DNA from: Cyanobium sp. PCC 7001
GTDB lineage: Bacteria; Cyanobacteriota; Cyanobacteriia; PCC-6307; Cyanobiaceae
Assembly (NCBI RefSeq): GCF_000155635.1
Contig: NZ_DS990556.1
Location: 1,727,079-1,791,078, forward strand
DNA length: 64,000 nt
Direction: 5' to 3'
The notes beneath the pieces were generated by a model, which worked only from the letters and a program-made list of their open reading frames with translations, was not told where the DNA came from and did not search any database. A program made the position numbers and the translations under genes. Below are positions 9,311-18,682 of the stretch, piece after piece (the stretch's first letter is position 1; every line of letters begins with the position of its first letter).

Positions 9311-10123
9311 GTGATCCGCCTGGCTGCGACCGCCCCGCCCCAACCAGCCACGCCCCTGGTCGAACTGCAGAACCTCAGCGTGCGCTGGGGACGCAACACC
9401 GTGCTGGATGGGGTCAGCCTCACGGTTCAGCCGGGTGAGCGGCTGGTGGTGGTGGGGCCCTCGGGGGCGGGCAAGTCCACGATCCTGCGCCTGCTCGCCG
9501 GCCTGCAGCTGCCCAGCAGCGGCCGGCTGCTGCTGCATGGCCGCCCCCAGACCTACCTGCGGCTCGACCAGCACAACCCCCCGGACGTGCGCCTGGTGTT
9601 CCAGAATCCCGCGCTGCTCGGCTCCCTCACGGTGCGGGAGAACGTGGGCTTCCTGCTCTACCGGTTCGGCCGGCTGCCGGAGGCCGAGATCCGCCGCAAG
9701 GTGGCCGAGGCCCTGGAGGCGGTGGGCCTGGGCGGCATCGAGGAGCGCCTGCCCGGTGAGCTCAGCGGCGGCATGCAGAAGCGCGTGAGCTTCGCCCGCG
9801 CCCTGATCTCGGCCCCCCAGAAGGACGAGGACCAGATGCCGCTGCTGCTGTTCGACGAACCCACCGCCGGCCTCGATCCGGTGGCCTGCACCCGGATCGA
9901 GGATCTGATCGTGCGCACCACCGCGGTGGCCCAGGCCAGTTCGGTGGTGGTGAGCCATGTGCACAGCACGATCGAGCGCACCGGCGGCCAGGTGGTGCTC
10001 CTCTACGACGGGGCCTTCCGCTGGAGCGGCGACCTGGAGGCCTACCGACACACGGACAACCCTTATGTGGTGCAGTTCAGGAGCGGTAGTCTGCGCGGGC
10101 CCATGCAACCGGCCGAGGCCTGA
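9311..10123 (+). CDS. ABC transporter ATPase of Mla/lipid-transport type
   Basis: This is the ATPase of a predicted Mla-type lipid importer that maintains outer-membrane asymmetry or moves lipids between membranes. It shows Walker A GPSGAGKST, the signature LSGGMQKR and Walker B LLLFDEPTAGLDP, close to MlaF. I chose the GTG at 9311, which begins directly before the ABC domain; an upstream in-frame GTG at 9233 would add 26 unrelated residues. The next gene encodes an MlaD-like substrate-binding subunit and starts 3 bp after the stop. Confidence 0.87.
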   Translation: MIRLAATAPPQPATPLVELQNLSVRWGRNTVLDGVSLTVQPGERLVVVGPSGAGKSTILRLLAGLQLPSSGRLLLHGRPQTYLRLDQHNPPDVRLVFQNPALLGSLTVRENVGFLLYRFGRLPEAEIRRKVAEALEAVGLGGIEERLPGELSGGMQKRVSFARALISAPQKDEDQMPLLLFDEPTAGLDPVACTRIEDLIVRTTAVAQASSVVVSHVHSTIERTGGQVVLLYDGAFRWSGDLEAYRHTDNPYVVQFRSGSLRGPMQPAEA

Positions 10124-10126
10124 TTG

Positions 10127-11176
10127 ATGCGCCGCTCCGTGCGTGAGGCGATTGTGGGGTTCTCCCTGCTGGCAGCCGTGGCCGGCGCCGTGGGGTTCTC
10201 CCTGTGGTTGCGAGGGTTGTCGCTGACGCGCCAGTTCTGGACGGTGGAGGCCAGCTTCAACCAGGCCGCTGGCCTGGCGGCGCGCTCGCCGGTGGTGTTC
10301 CGGGGCGTGATGGTGGGCAGCGTGCGCTCGGTGCGGGTCACGCCGGAAGCCGTGATCGCGGAACTGGAGATCACCAATCCCAGCCTGAAGCTGGCGCTGC
10401 CGGCGAAGGCCGTGGTGGGCCAGGGCTCCCTGCTGGGGGGCGAGGCCCAGGTGTCGCTGGTGAGCACGGGCACACCGATGGAAACGTCGGCCCCGAGTCC
10501 GCGCTCAGCGGACTGCCCCCGCACCCGCATGCTCTGCAACGGTTCCCGGATCAAGGGCAGCGAGGAACCCACCCTCGGCTCGGTGATCAGCCGGATGGAG
10601 GCCCTGCTCCAGCAGGGCGACAAGGAACAGCTGGTGCAGAAATTCGCCGGTGTGGCCTCCAGCGTGGACAAGACGTCCAAGGACGCCGCCGCCTTCCTGG
10701 AGGAGGGCCGAGCCCTGGTGGGCAGCCTGGAGCAGTCGGTGCAGGAGGTGCAGCCCACGATCGCCAACCTCAACGCCAGCTCCGCCCATCTGCGCCGCCT
10801 GATGGCTGCGCTGGAGAACCCCAAAACCGTGGCCGAGCTGCAGCAGACGGTGAGCAACGCCGAGCAGCTCACCGCCCGCTGGGATGCGGTGGGGGGCGAT
10901 GTGAACAAGCTCACGGCCGATCCACGCTTCATGGACGGGCTGCGCAGCGTGGCGGTGGGGCTGGGGGCCTTCTTCGAGGAGCTCTATCCCGCCCGGACGG
11001 CAGCCGCCCAGGACAAGGCGGAGCGGGAGCGGGCGGCCAAGGGGAAGGGGAAGGAGAAGGAGACCGCTTCAGGGAAGGCCACAGGACAGGGTTCAGGCGC
11101 CCCGACCGAAGCAGCACAACAGGGCCGGTCCAGGGGCACCAAGCCCAAGGCCTTCCCGATGCCGTCGGATCCCTGA
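10127..11176 (+). CDS. MlaD-family (MCE domain) lipid transport protein
   Basis: The 349-residue product has an N-terminal transmembrane anchor (IVGFSLLAAVAGAVGFSLWL) and an MCE domain at about residues 38-115 (ASFNQAAGLAARSPVVFRGV, then VGSVRSV). A helical region follows, and the C-terminal ~55 residues are Lys/Glu/Gly-rich and likely disordered. It would hold lipids in the periplasm for the ATPase encoded just upstream. No permease (MlaE) gene lies next to the pair, so that subunit must be elsewhere. The ATG at 10127 is preferred over the adjacent TTG at 10124. Confidence 0.86.
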   Translation: MRRSVREAIVGFSLLAAVAGAVGFSLWLRGLSLTRQFWTVEASFNQAAGLAARSPVVFRGVMVGSVRSVRVTPEAVIAELEITNPSLKLALPAKAVVGQGSLLGGEAQVSLVSTGTPMETSAPSPRSADCPRTRMLCNGSRIKGSEEPTLGSVISRMEALLQQGDKEQLVQKFAGVASSVDKTSKDAAAFLEEGRALVGSLEQSVQEVQPTIANLNASSAHLRRLMAALENPKTVAELQQTVSNAEQLTARWDAVGGDVNKLTADPRFMDGLRSVAVGLGAFFEELYPARTAAAQDKAERERAAKGKGKEKETASGKATGQGSGAPTEAAQQGRSRGTKPKAFPMPSDP

Positions 11177-11191
11177 AGGCCGACCTCGGCC

Positions 11192-13336
11192 TCACACCCC
11201 GCTGATCGCCTCCATGGCGATGGCGGCGATCGCCTGGTCGCTGGCCTTGGGCAGCTGAACGTATTTGCCGCCGGCCGCCTGGGCCAGGTCCTTGCCCATG
11301 CCGCTGCCGATGAACTTGCGCTCGGTGTCGATCACCAGCAGCTTGATGCCCAGGGCCCGGTAGCGGCTGGCCACCTGCTTCACCTCCTCCTTGAGGTCCA
11401 CCGGCTCCTCCCCCTCCAGCTCCGGCTGGCCCAGGGAGCGGCTGAGCGGCACGTTGCCGCGGCCATCGGTGATCGCCACCACCACCACCTGGCCCAGATC
11501 GCCGGTGGCCAGGGCGTTGGCGGCCACCCGGGCCGCCTGGGAGAGGCCGTGGGCCAGGGGGGAACCGCCGCCGCAGGGCATCGATTCGAGCCGGCGGCGG
11601 GCGGCGGTGATCGAGCGGGTGGGGGGCAGCAGCACCTCGGCCTGCTCGCCGCGGAAGGGGATCAGGGCGACTTCGTCGCGGTTCTCATAGGCCTCGGTGA
11701 GCAGCCGGATCACGGCACCCTTGGCGCTCTGCATGCGGTTGAGGGCCATCGAGCCGCTGGCATCCACCAGGAAGATCACCAGGGCGCCGGCCTTGCGCTG
11801 CAGCTGCTTGGCGCGCAGATCGCCGTCCTCCACCACCACCCGGCGGTGGGGTTCCCGCTCGCGGCGGGATTTCTGGTACGGCGCCGCCGCCCGCAGGGTG
11901 GCATCCACGGCGATGCGCTTCACCGGCCCGCGGGGCAGCATCGGCTTCACGTAGCGGCCGCGGGAGTCGCTGAACACCACGGCGCGGCTGCCGCTGCCGC
12001 CGCTGCGGGCCTTGGCGGCGCCGAAGAGCAGCAGGTCGGGGTCGATGGCCACGGCCTCGGGATCGAGCATGAACTCCTCGGGCACCGAGGGGGGGGGCTG
12101 ATCCTCGGGGGTGTCGTCCTCGTCCTGATCCTGGTCGTCGTTCTGGTCCTCGTCCTGGTCCTCCTCGTCGGGGTCCTCCTGCTCGTTCTGCGGTGGCTCG
12201 GGCTCCTGCTCGGGCGGTTGCTCCCCCTGGGGCGGCGGTGGTGGCGGCGGCTCCAGCGGCTGATCGGGATCGGGCGGCGGCATCTGGCGGGCCCGGGGCG
12301 CGATCACCAGGCGCACGGCCACCTGCAGGTCGTCGGCATCGACGCGATCACGGCCGCTGAGGGCGGCGTGGGCCCGGGCCACCCGCACGGCGTAGAGCTC
12401 GGAGCGGTGCCCCTCCACACCGCCGCGCAGGGCCTCGTTCACCAGATAGGCGATCTGCTCGCGGCTGATCTGCACATCCGGCAGCCACTGGCGGGCCAGC
12501 AACAGCTGGGTGGCGAGGGCATCGGTTTCCTCCTGCCAGCGGCCGCGGAAGCTGTCGCTGGATTCGGCATGGTCGAGCGCCGAGCGGGTGATCGCCACCC
12601 GCTGCTCGAGATCCAGCACCTGGTTGGCGCTGAGGGCGATGGCGAAGCGATCGAGCAGGTGGTCGCGCACCGCCCCCTCCTCGGGGTTGTAGGTGGCGAT
12701 CAGCAGGCAGCGGCAAGGGTGGGAGAGGCTGAGGCCCTCCCGCTCGATCCGGTTCTCGCCGCTGCCCACCGCCGCCAGCAGCAGGTTGGTGATGCTGTCG
12801 TCGAGCAGGTTGAGCTCATCCACGTAGAGCACACCGCGGTGGGCCTCGGCGAGCAGCCCCGGCTGGAACACGGCCTGGCCGCTGGCCAGCGAGGCGGTCA
12901 CGTCCACCGAGCCCACCAGCCGGTCTTCGGTGATGCCCAGGGGCACCTGCACGAAGGGGGCGGGGATCACCCGGGTGGGCAGCAGGGCATCGGCAGCGCT
13001 GCCGCTGGGATCGGCGCCGAGCTGCTGCAGGCGCTCGCGGATGGTGGCGTCCCAGTCCTCGGGGCGGCGGGGATCCACGTTGAGGGCCTGGGCGGGGGCG
13101 CTGCCCAGATCGAGCACATCGATCGGCGGCAGCAGGGCATGGAGGCCGCGGGCCAGCACCGACTTGCCGGTGCCGCGGCCGCCGGCGATCACCACACCGC
13201 CGAGGCCCGGGTCCACCGCCGCCAGCAGCAGGGCCAGCTTCAGGGTGCCGTGGCCGGTGATGGCCGCCAGCGGGAAGGAGCGGGCACCGTCCTGGCCGGC
13301 CTGGGCCGAAGGCGCTGCGGAGCCGCTGACAACCAT
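11192..13336 (-). CDS. chlD: Magnesium chelatase subunit D
   Basis: ChlD works with ChlI and ChlH to insert magnesium into protoporphyrin IX, the first committed step of chlorophyll synthesis. The 714-residue protein has an N-terminal AAA+ domain (degenerate P-loop [13 protein letters not shown], then [11 protein letters not shown]). An acidic/proline-rich linker spans about residues 350-405 (tracts such as [18 protein letters not shown]). The C-terminal VWA domain has a MIDAS motif, [13 protein letters not shown]. Length and architecture are normal. It is transcribed alone, converging on the mlaD-like gene. Confidence 0.95.
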   Translation of the reverse strand: MVVSGSAAPSAQAGQDGARSFPLAAITGHGTLKLALLLAAVDPGLGGVVIAGGRGTGKSVLARGLHALLPPIDVLDLGSAPAQALNVDPRRPEDWDATIRERLQQLGADPSGSAADALLPTRVIPAPFVQVPLGITEDRLVGSVDVTASLASGQAVFQPGLLAEAHRGVLYVDELNLLDDSITNLLLAAVGSGENRIEREGLSLSHPCRCLLIATYNPEEGAVRDHLLDRFAIALSANQVLDLEQRVAITRSALDHAESSDSFRGRWQEETDALATQLLLARQWLPDVQISREQIAYLVNEALRGGVEGHRSELYAVRVARAHAALSGRDRVDADDLQVAVRLVIAPRARQMPPPDPDQPLEPPPPPPPQGEQPPEQEPEPPQNEQEDPDEEDQDEDQNDDQDQDEDDTPEDQPPPSVPEEFMLDPEAVAIDPDLLLFGAAKARSGGSGSRAVVFSDSRGRYVKPMLPRGPVKRIAVDATLRAAAPYQKSRREREPHRRVVVEDGDLRAKQLQRKAGALVIFLVDASGSMALNRMQSAKGAVIRLLTEAYENRDEVALIPFRGEQAEVLLPPTRSITAARRRLESMPCGGGSPLAHGLSQAARVAANALATGDLGQVVVVAITDGRGNVPLSRSLGQPELEGEEPVDLKEEVKQVASRYRALGIKLLVIDTERKFIGSGMGKDLAQAAGGKYVQLPKASDQAIAAIAMEAISGV

Positions 13337-13451
13337 GAAGCGGGGCCTGGTGCACTGAGGGCTGCAGTCTGGCCGATGGGGGCGCCACGGCAGCTTTCAG
13401 AGCGGATCCGGCCCCTAGCCTGACGATCCCGTCGATCCGCTGGCCCGCCCC

Positions 13452-13961
13452 ATGCAGCTCACCATGCATCAGGCCGCCGTGCCTCCCCTGCGCCGCACCC
13501 TCACCAACCTGATCGGGGTGCTGGCCAAGGCCCAGGCCCATGCCGAGAGCCAGGGCCTCGATCCGGCCGTGCTGCTGGGCAGCCGCCTCTATCCGGACAT
13601 GTTCCCCCTCACCCGGCAGGTGCAGATCGCCGCCGACATCGCCCGCCGAGGCGTAGCCCGCCTGGCCGGGGTGGAGGCGGCAGCGGTGGCCGACGATGAA
13701 ACCAGCTTCGAGCAGCTGATCGTGCGACTCCGGAACGCCATCGGCGAGCTCGACGGCTACAGCCCCGAGCAGCTGGAGGGCAGCGCCGGGCGGCAGGTGA
13801 CCGTGCCGGTGGGCCGGGGCCAGACGATCACGATGGAGGGCTGGCCGTTCCTCTCCAGCTTCGTGCTGCCGAACGTGTACTTCCACGTGACCACCGCCTA
13901 CGGGATCCTGCGCCACAACGGCGTGGTGCTGGGCAAACGCGACTACCTCGGCGAGCCCTGA
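13452..13961 (+). CDS. DUF1993 domain protein
   Basis: The 169-residue product belongs to the DUF1993 family, helical-bundle proteins related to the DinB/metal-binding fold with no established role. Typical features are the N-terminal helix with LTNLIGVLAKAQAHAE, MFPLTRQVQIAADIA, and the C-terminal FHVTTAYGILRHNGV. It is the first gene of an apparent operon with folK and a large membrane protein, each overlapping the next by 4 bp. Confidence 0.82.
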   Translation: MQLTMHQAAVPPLRRTLTNLIGVLAKAQAHAESQGLDPAVLLGSRLYPDMFPLTRQVQIAADIARRGVARLAGVEAAAVADDETSFEQLIVRLRNAIGELDGYSPEQLEGSAGRQVTVPVGRGQTITMEGWPFLSSFVLPNVYFHVTTAYGILRHNGVVLGKRDYLGEP

Positions 13962-14479
13962 GCACCGCCATCGCCCTGGGGGCGAACCTCGCCGACCCGA
14001 TCGCCACGCTCCTCGCCGTGCGGCCGCGGCTGGCCGAGGTGCTGCGCGCCTGGGCCGCCGGTGGGGAGCGCTGCGCGGAAGCCCCGCCACTGCGCTGGTC
14101 GCCCCTGTTCCGCACGGCGCCGGTGGGGGGGCCGCCGGGCCAGCCGCCCTATGTGAATGCCGTGGTGCTGACGGAGGGCACGACCGGTGCCGATCCCATG
14201 GCGCTGCTGCTGGCGCTGCAGAGCCTGGAGGCGGCCTTCGGCCGGCAGCGCCTGGTGCGCTGGGGTCCGCGCAGCCTCGATCTCGACCTGCTCTGGTGCG
14301 ATGGGCACCGCCGTGAGAGCGCGGCCCTGTGGCTGCCCCATCCCCGCTGGCGGCAGCGGGCCTTCGTGCGGACGCCGCTGGCGGCCCTGGCACCGGAGCG
14401 GGTGGCCGCCCTGCCGGCGCTGGAGAGCGCCGAGCCGGCTCCCGAGCGGCTGCCCCCCCGGCCCGGCTGGCCCGAATGA
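13958..14479 (+). CDS. folK: 2-amino-4-hydroxy-6-hydroxymethyldihydropteridine pyrophosphokinase
   Basis: FolK pyrophosphorylates hydroxymethyl-dihydropterin in folate synthesis. The signature RWGPRSLDLDLLW is near residue 107, and LPHPRWRQRAFVRTPLAALAP follows. The conserved N-terminal strand and loop (TAIALGANLADP) lie upstream of the first GTG at 14018. The only plausible initiator that includes them is a CTG at 13958, which overlaps the DUF1993 stop as CTGA. Without it the substrate-binding N-terminus would be lost. I infer non-canonical CTG initiation by translational coupling; a sequencing error is the alternative. Confidence 0.82.
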   Translation: MSTAIALGANLADPIATLLAVRPRLAEVLRAWAAGGERCAEAPPLRWSPLFRTAPVGGPPGQPPYVNAVVLTEGTTGADPMALLLALQSLEAAFGRQRLVRWGPRSLDLDLLWCDGHRRESAALWLPHPRWRQRAFVRTPLAALAPERVAALPALESAEPAPERLPPRPGWPE

Positions 14480-16173
14480 CGTCCTTGAATGGGCCGAGCC
14501 CCATCGCCACCCCCTCCGCGTTGCCCCCCGCTCCCTGGCGCGGTGCCGAACGACTCATCCCCAGCCGCTGGCGCAGCGCTCTGGCGATCACCCTGGTGGT
14601 GGGCGCCCTGTGCCTGTTCGACGGCAACCTGGACAGCAATGAGGCCGGCAAGCTGGCCCTGGCGCGGCAGGCGGTGGATCCGGGCTGGATCCCGGCCGAC
14701 TGGTATCTCAACGACAGCCAGGGCTACCAGTGGCTGTTCCAGCAGCTGAGCGGCCGGATCGTGGCGTGGCTGGGCTTCGGGCCCGGGTCGCTGCTGGTGC
14801 GGCTGCTGGGCTACGGCCTCTGGGGCTGGGCCCTGGCCGGCGTCACGGTGCCGCTGGGGCTGCCGCCGGCGCTGGCGGCCCTGGCGGCGGGACTGTTCAG
14901 CCTGCAGCAGGGGGTGCTGGCGGCCGAGTGGATGGTGGGCAGCGCCGAACCCAAGACCTTCGCCTACGCCGCCCTGCTGCTGGCCTATGCGGCCTGGCGG
15001 CAGCGGCGCTGGTGGGCCTGCGGACTGGCCAGCGGCCTGGCCTGTTCCTTCCACCTGCTGGTGGGGGGCTTCGGGGTGCTGGCCCTGGCGGGGCTCACCG
15101 TGCTGCGGGGTGGCGGGCCCTGGAGCTGGCGCCGCCTGGGCCCGTGGCTCTGGGGTTGCGGGCTGGCCGGCCTGCCGGCGGGGCTGGCGGTGGCCGAGCA
15201 GCTGCTGGGGCGGGCCACGGCCCCGCTGGAGCCCGCCGGGGCGGCCCTGCCGCCGGCGAGCTGGATCTATGTGGTGCTGCGCAATCCGCACCACCTGCTG
15301 CCCGCCAGCTGGTCGGCGGGCGACTGGGCCCGCCTGGCCCTGATGCTGGGGCTGTTCAGCCTGGCGGCGGCCGCCGCCGGCGTGGGCCGCCCCGGCCGCG
15401 ACCGGCAGCGGCAGGCCAGCCGCGACCTGGCCCTGTGGGTGGTGATGAGCTGGCCTCTGGCGCTGCTGGGCCTGCTGGCGGGGGTGGGCGTTTCCGCCAG
15501 CGCGGCGGAGGCGCCGGCGGGGGACACCCCGGCGCTGCTGCTGCTGAGCCTGTATCCCTTCCGCGTGGCCGACACGCTGCTGATGCTGGGCCTGTGGCTG
15601 CTGCTGGCGGCAGCCCTGGCGCGGTGGCTGGCCCGGGGGCCGCTCGGCACGGCGGGCCGGCGGCGGCTGCAGCGGGGCCTGGTGGGCCTGGCGCTGCTGC
15701 TGAGCCTGGCGGGCCTGTTGCGGAAGCTGCCCCAGGCCGCAGCGCGGGGCAGCCGGGGCTTCGTGGACACGCCGGAGCGGGCCGAGCTCTACGCCTGGAT
15801 CCGGAGCCGCAGCGCGCCCTCAGCCCTGGTGGTGGCCCCCCCCACGGGCTTCGAAGACCTGGCCCTCCAGACCGGCCGCCCCGGCTTCGTGCAGTTCAAG
15901 CAGGTGCCCACGGCCAGCAGCGCCCTGCACATCTGGTTCATGCGCCTCACGGCCCTGGCCGGGGGCGAGGCCGGCGTGTGGCGGGGGCCCGGGGGCTGGG
16001 AGGCCAGCGACCGGCTGATGCGGGCCTACGGCGGGCTGTCGCCGGCGGCGCTGGCGGCCCTGGCGGAGCGCCATGGGGCGACGCTGCTGATCACTGCCAC
16101 GCCCCAGCCGGGCCCGCCGGGGTGGCGCCCGGCCGCGCGCAACGGAGCCTGGACCCTGTGGCAGCGCCCCTGA
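14476..16173 (+). CDS. Polytopic membrane protein, DUF6798-like
   Basis: The 565-residue protein is dominated by about ten transmembrane segments rich in Leu/Ala/Gly (residues ~30-430). A soluble C-terminal domain of about 120 residues follows, with the segments TPERAELYAWIRSRS, APPTGFEDLALQTGRPGFVQFKQVP and LITATPQPGPPGW. This layout resembles cyanobacterial DUF6798 membrane proteins and, more loosely, GT-C type glycosyltransferases. The substrate is unknown. The ATG at 14476 overlaps the folK stop. Confidence 0.68.
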   Translation: MTSLNGPSPIATPSALPPAPWRGAERLIPSRWRSALAITLVVGALCLFDGNLDSNEAGKLALARQAVDPGWIPADWYLNDSQGYQWLFQQLSGRIVAWLGFGPGSLLVRLLGYGLWGWALAGVTVPLGLPPALAALAAGLFSLQQGVLAAEWMVGSAEPKTFAYAALLLAYAAWRQRRWWACGLASGLACSFHLLVGGFGVLALAGLTVLRGGGPWSWRRLGPWLWGCGLAGLPAGLAVAEQLLGRATAPLEPAGAALPPASWIYVVLRNPHHLLPASWSAGDWARLALMLGLFSLAAAAAGVGRPGRDRQRQASRDLALWVVMSWPLALLGLLAGVGVSASAAEAPAGDTPALLLLSLYPFRVADTLLMLGLWLLLAAALARWLARGPLGTAGRRRLQRGLVGLALLLSLAGLLRKLPQAAARGSRGFVDTPERAELYAWIRSRSAPSALVVAPPTGFEDLALQTGRPGFVQFKQVPTASSALHIWFMRLTALAGGEAGVWRGPGGWEASDRLMRAYGGLSPAALAALAERHGATLLITATPQPGPPGWRPAARNGAWTLWQRP

Positions 16174-16230
16174 GCACCACCCCTCAGCAACCCCGAGCGC
16201 CATGCTGGGGCTGAGCCGACGTCCTGCCCC

Positions 16231-16797
16231 ATGGCGCCCCTGCCCGCCCCCGAGCCCGCGCGCCATCTGGAAACCACCGCCGCCCTGCAGGCCCGCAAGC
16301 TGCGCTTCGAGGTGAACCGGATCGCGCTGCCGATCGGGGTGGAGGGCACCTTCGGCGTGATCCGCCACCCCGGCGCCGCCCTGGCGGTGCCGTTGCTGGA
16401 TGACGGCCGCGTGGTGGTGCTGCGCCAGTACCGCTTCGCCGTGGCCACGCGCCTGCTGGAATTTCCGGCCGGCACCCTCGATCCCGGGGAGACGCCGCTG
16501 AGCACGATGCAGCGGGAACTGCAGGAGGAGGCGGGCTATGCGGCAGAGTGCTGGGATCCGCTGGGGACGCTGCTGCCCTGCCCCGGCTATTCCGATGAGG
16601 TGATCCACCTGTTCCTGGCCCGGGGATTGACCCTGCTGGCGGAGCGGGAGCAACCGCCGGGCGATGACGACGAAGACCTGGAGGTGCTGCTGCTGCAGCC
16701 GGACGAACTGGACGCGGCCCTGGCCAGCGGCGATGAGTACCTCGACGGCAAGAGCGTGACGGCCTGGCTGCGGGCCAAGCAGCTGCTGGGGCTCTGA
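16231..16797 (+). CDS. NUDIX hydrolase, ADP-ribose pyrophosphatase type
   Basis: The 188-residue product has a complete Nudix box (GTLDPGETPLSTMQRELQEE, then AGY), which coordinates metal for hydrolysis of nucleoside diphosphate compounds. The preceding RQYRFAVATRLLEFPAG and following CPGYSDEVIHLFLA match the ADP-ribose pyrophosphatase (NudF) subgroup. The stop overlaps the photolyase start as TGATG, so the two genes are coupled; a nucleotide-repair or housecleaning theme is plausible. Confidence 0.87.
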   Translation: MAPLPAPEPARHLETTAALQARKLRFEVNRIALPIGVEGTFGVIRHPGAALAVPLLDDGRVVVLRQYRFAVATRLLEFPAGTLDPGETPLSTMQRELQEEAGYAAECWDPLGTLLPCPGYSDEVIHLFLARGLTLLAEREQPPGDDDEDLEVLLLQPDELDAALASGDEYLDGKSVTAWLRAKQLLGL

Positions 16798-18311
16798 TGG
16801 CGGCGGAAACCGGGGCTGAGCGCTGGCTGTTCTGGCACCGCCGCGACCTGCGGCTGGCCGACAACCTGGGGCTGGCGGCGGCGGCGGCGGCCACCCCGGC
16901 GGTGACGGGGGTGTTCGTGCTGGATCCGGGGATCCTGGAGGCGGCGGACCTGGCCCCGGCGCGGCTGTGGTTCCTGGCCGAGAGCCTGCGGGAGCTGGCG
17001 GAGCGCTGGCGGGCCGCCGGCAGCCGCCTGTTGGTGCTGCGGGGGGATCCGGCCGTGGTGCTGCCGCAGCTGGCCGCGGCGCTGCGGGCACCGGTGCTGG
17101 CCTGGAACCGGGATGTGGAGCCCTACGGCCGCGAGCGCGACCGGCGGGTGGCGGCGGCGCTGCAGGCCGAGGGGCGGCGGGTGCTGGTGGACTGGGACCA
17201 GCTTCTGATCGCCCCGGAGGCCCTGCGCACCGGCCAGGGCGATCCCTACCGGGTGTACGGCCCCTTCTGGCGCAACTGGCGCGGCCAGGTGGCGGCCAGG
17301 GCCGACCTGGGCAGCGCCGCCGCAGGGGGCCTGGAGCCGGTGGCGGCGCCCACGGGCCTGCGGGATCTGGGCGAGCCGGAGCTCCAGGCGCTGCACCGAT
17401 CCACTGCGTCGCCCCTGCCCCTGGTGGAGCCCGACGCCGCCACGGGCCTGCATCTGCCCCACAGCTTCCCCGGCGCCGACCTCTGCCCCTGCCGCCCCGG
17501 CGAGGCCGCCGCCCAGGAGCAGCTGCAGGCCTTCTGCGATGGCGGCTGCGATGGCGGGCCGCTGCTGGCCTATGAGCAGGGCCGCAACCTGCCGGGCGAG
17601 GCTGGCACCTCGGGGCTGAGCGCGGCGCTCAAGTTCGGCACCCTGAGCCCGCGCCAGGCCTGGGCGGCGGCCCAGCAGGCGCGGGCGCTGGCCCGCAGCA
17701 CCGAGGCCGAGCAGTCGATCACGGTGTGGGAGCAGGAGCTGGCCTGGCGCGAGTTCTACCAGCAGGCCCTGTTCCATTTCCCGGAGCTGGCCGAGGGCCC
17801 CTACCGGCCCCAGTGGAAGCGGTTCCCCTGGGAGAACGACGAAGGGCGCTTCGAGGCCTGGCGGCAGGGGCTCACCGGCATGCCGATCGTGGATGCGGCG
17901 ATGCGCCAGCTCAATGAGAGCGGCTGGATGCACAACCGCTGCCGCATGATCGTGGCCTCCTTCCTGGTGAAGGACCTGATCTGCGATTGGCGCTGGGGCG
18001 AGCGGGCCTTCATGGCCCAGCTGGTGGACGGTGATCTGGCGGCCAACAACGGCGGCTGGCAGTGGAGCGCCAGCAGCGGCATGGACCCCAAACCGCTGCG
18101 CATCTTCAACCCCGCCACCCAGGCGACCAAGTTCGATCCGGAGGCCAGCTACATCCGCACCTGGCTGCCGGAGCTGCGCCATGTGGCCACGGCCGATCTG
18201 ATCAGCGGCGCCATTCCACCCCTGGAGCGGCGCGGCTACCCCGAGCCGATCGTGGAGCACAAGATCCAGCAGGCCAGGTTCAAGGCCCTGTACGCGGCGC
18301 TGCCACGTTGA
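16797..18311 (+). CDS. phrA: Deoxyribodipyrimidine photolyase
   Basis: This 504-residue class I CPD photolyase repairs UV dimers using light. The N-terminal alpha/beta antenna domain starts LFWHRRDLRLADNLGL. The C-terminal FAD domain contains GTSGLSAALKFGTLSPRQ, ELAWREFYQQ, TGMPIVDAAMRQL, GWMHNRCRM and NNGGWQWSASSGMD, which bind FAD and the lesion. Domain order is the normal one, unlike the rearranged relative at 30626-31948. Confidence 0.94.
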   Translation: MAAETGAERWLFWHRRDLRLADNLGLAAAAAATPAVTGVFVLDPGILEAADLAPARLWFLAESLRELAERWRAAGSRLLVLRGDPAVVLPQLAAALRAPVLAWNRDVEPYGRERDRRVAAALQAEGRRVLVDWDQLLIAPEALRTGQGDPYRVYGPFWRNWRGQVAARADLGSAAAGGLEPVAAPTGLRDLGEPELQALHRSTASPLPLVEPDAATGLHLPHSFPGADLCPCRPGEAAAQEQLQAFCDGGCDGGPLLAYEQGRNLPGEAGTSGLSAALKFGTLSPRQAWAAAQQARALARSTEAEQSITVWEQELAWREFYQQALFHFPELAEGPYRPQWKRFPWENDEGRFEAWRQGLTGMPIVDAAMRQLNESGWMHNRCRMIVASFLVKDLICDWRWGERAFMAQLVDGDLAANNGGWQWSASSGMDPKPLRIFNPATQATKFDPEASYIRTWLPELRHVATADLISGAIPPLERRGYPEPIVEHKIQQARFKALYAALPR

Positions 18312-18682
18312 AACAGAGCTGAAAAAGAGGGGCACAGGTGTGAGGAGTGCCCCGGCACGAGCCGAACCCCCTAGGACCTTGGCGGGCGGTGAGGACCGGC
18401 GCCGCGAGGTGGAGAACGCTCTGGACCCAGCATCCAACAACCGTGGGCGACCTACAGATTCGCTTCACAAGACGCAAGGGCATCCGCACACGGATCCCCA
18501 AAGCCCACGCCGAAACTGTCACGCCTGGAGCCCACCCGCCTGGCCAGGCCTGCACTCACGTTTCAGCCAGCACTGTCATTTTCGCTACCTCAATCACAAC
18601 AATTCACACGGCCAGGTGGCTTCCCGCCCCTCCAGGTTGCGCCCCGTAGGGTGAATGAAATGGATGCGGACATCGCCCCCTC
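18312..18682. other. 371-bp intergenic region before the FG-GAP exoprotein gene
   Basis: This gap separates two plus-strand genes. It holds a Yfr1-like motif and hairpin on the minus strand near 18322-18366 and no convincing ORF. The 18590-18660 part is less GC-rich (runs such as ctcaatcacaacaattcaca) and probably contains the promoter of the downstream gene, but no clear -35/-10 pair was found. Confidence 0.6.
18322..18366 (-). ncRNA. Yfr1-like small RNA candidate
   Basis: Read on the minus strand, the segment shows a short hairpin (CGGC-TCGT-GCCG, 18364-18353). Then comes ACTCCTCACAC, identical to the ultra-conserved 11-base core of cyanobacterial Yfr1. The core is flanked by a 7-bp stem (GGGGCAC/GTGCCCC, 18353-18347 and 18335-18329) and followed by TCTTTTT, a terminator-like tail. 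Against the call, canonical yfr1 usually lies near trxA/guaB, and here the core sits inside the terminal loop rather than between two hairpins. Confidence 0.42.
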
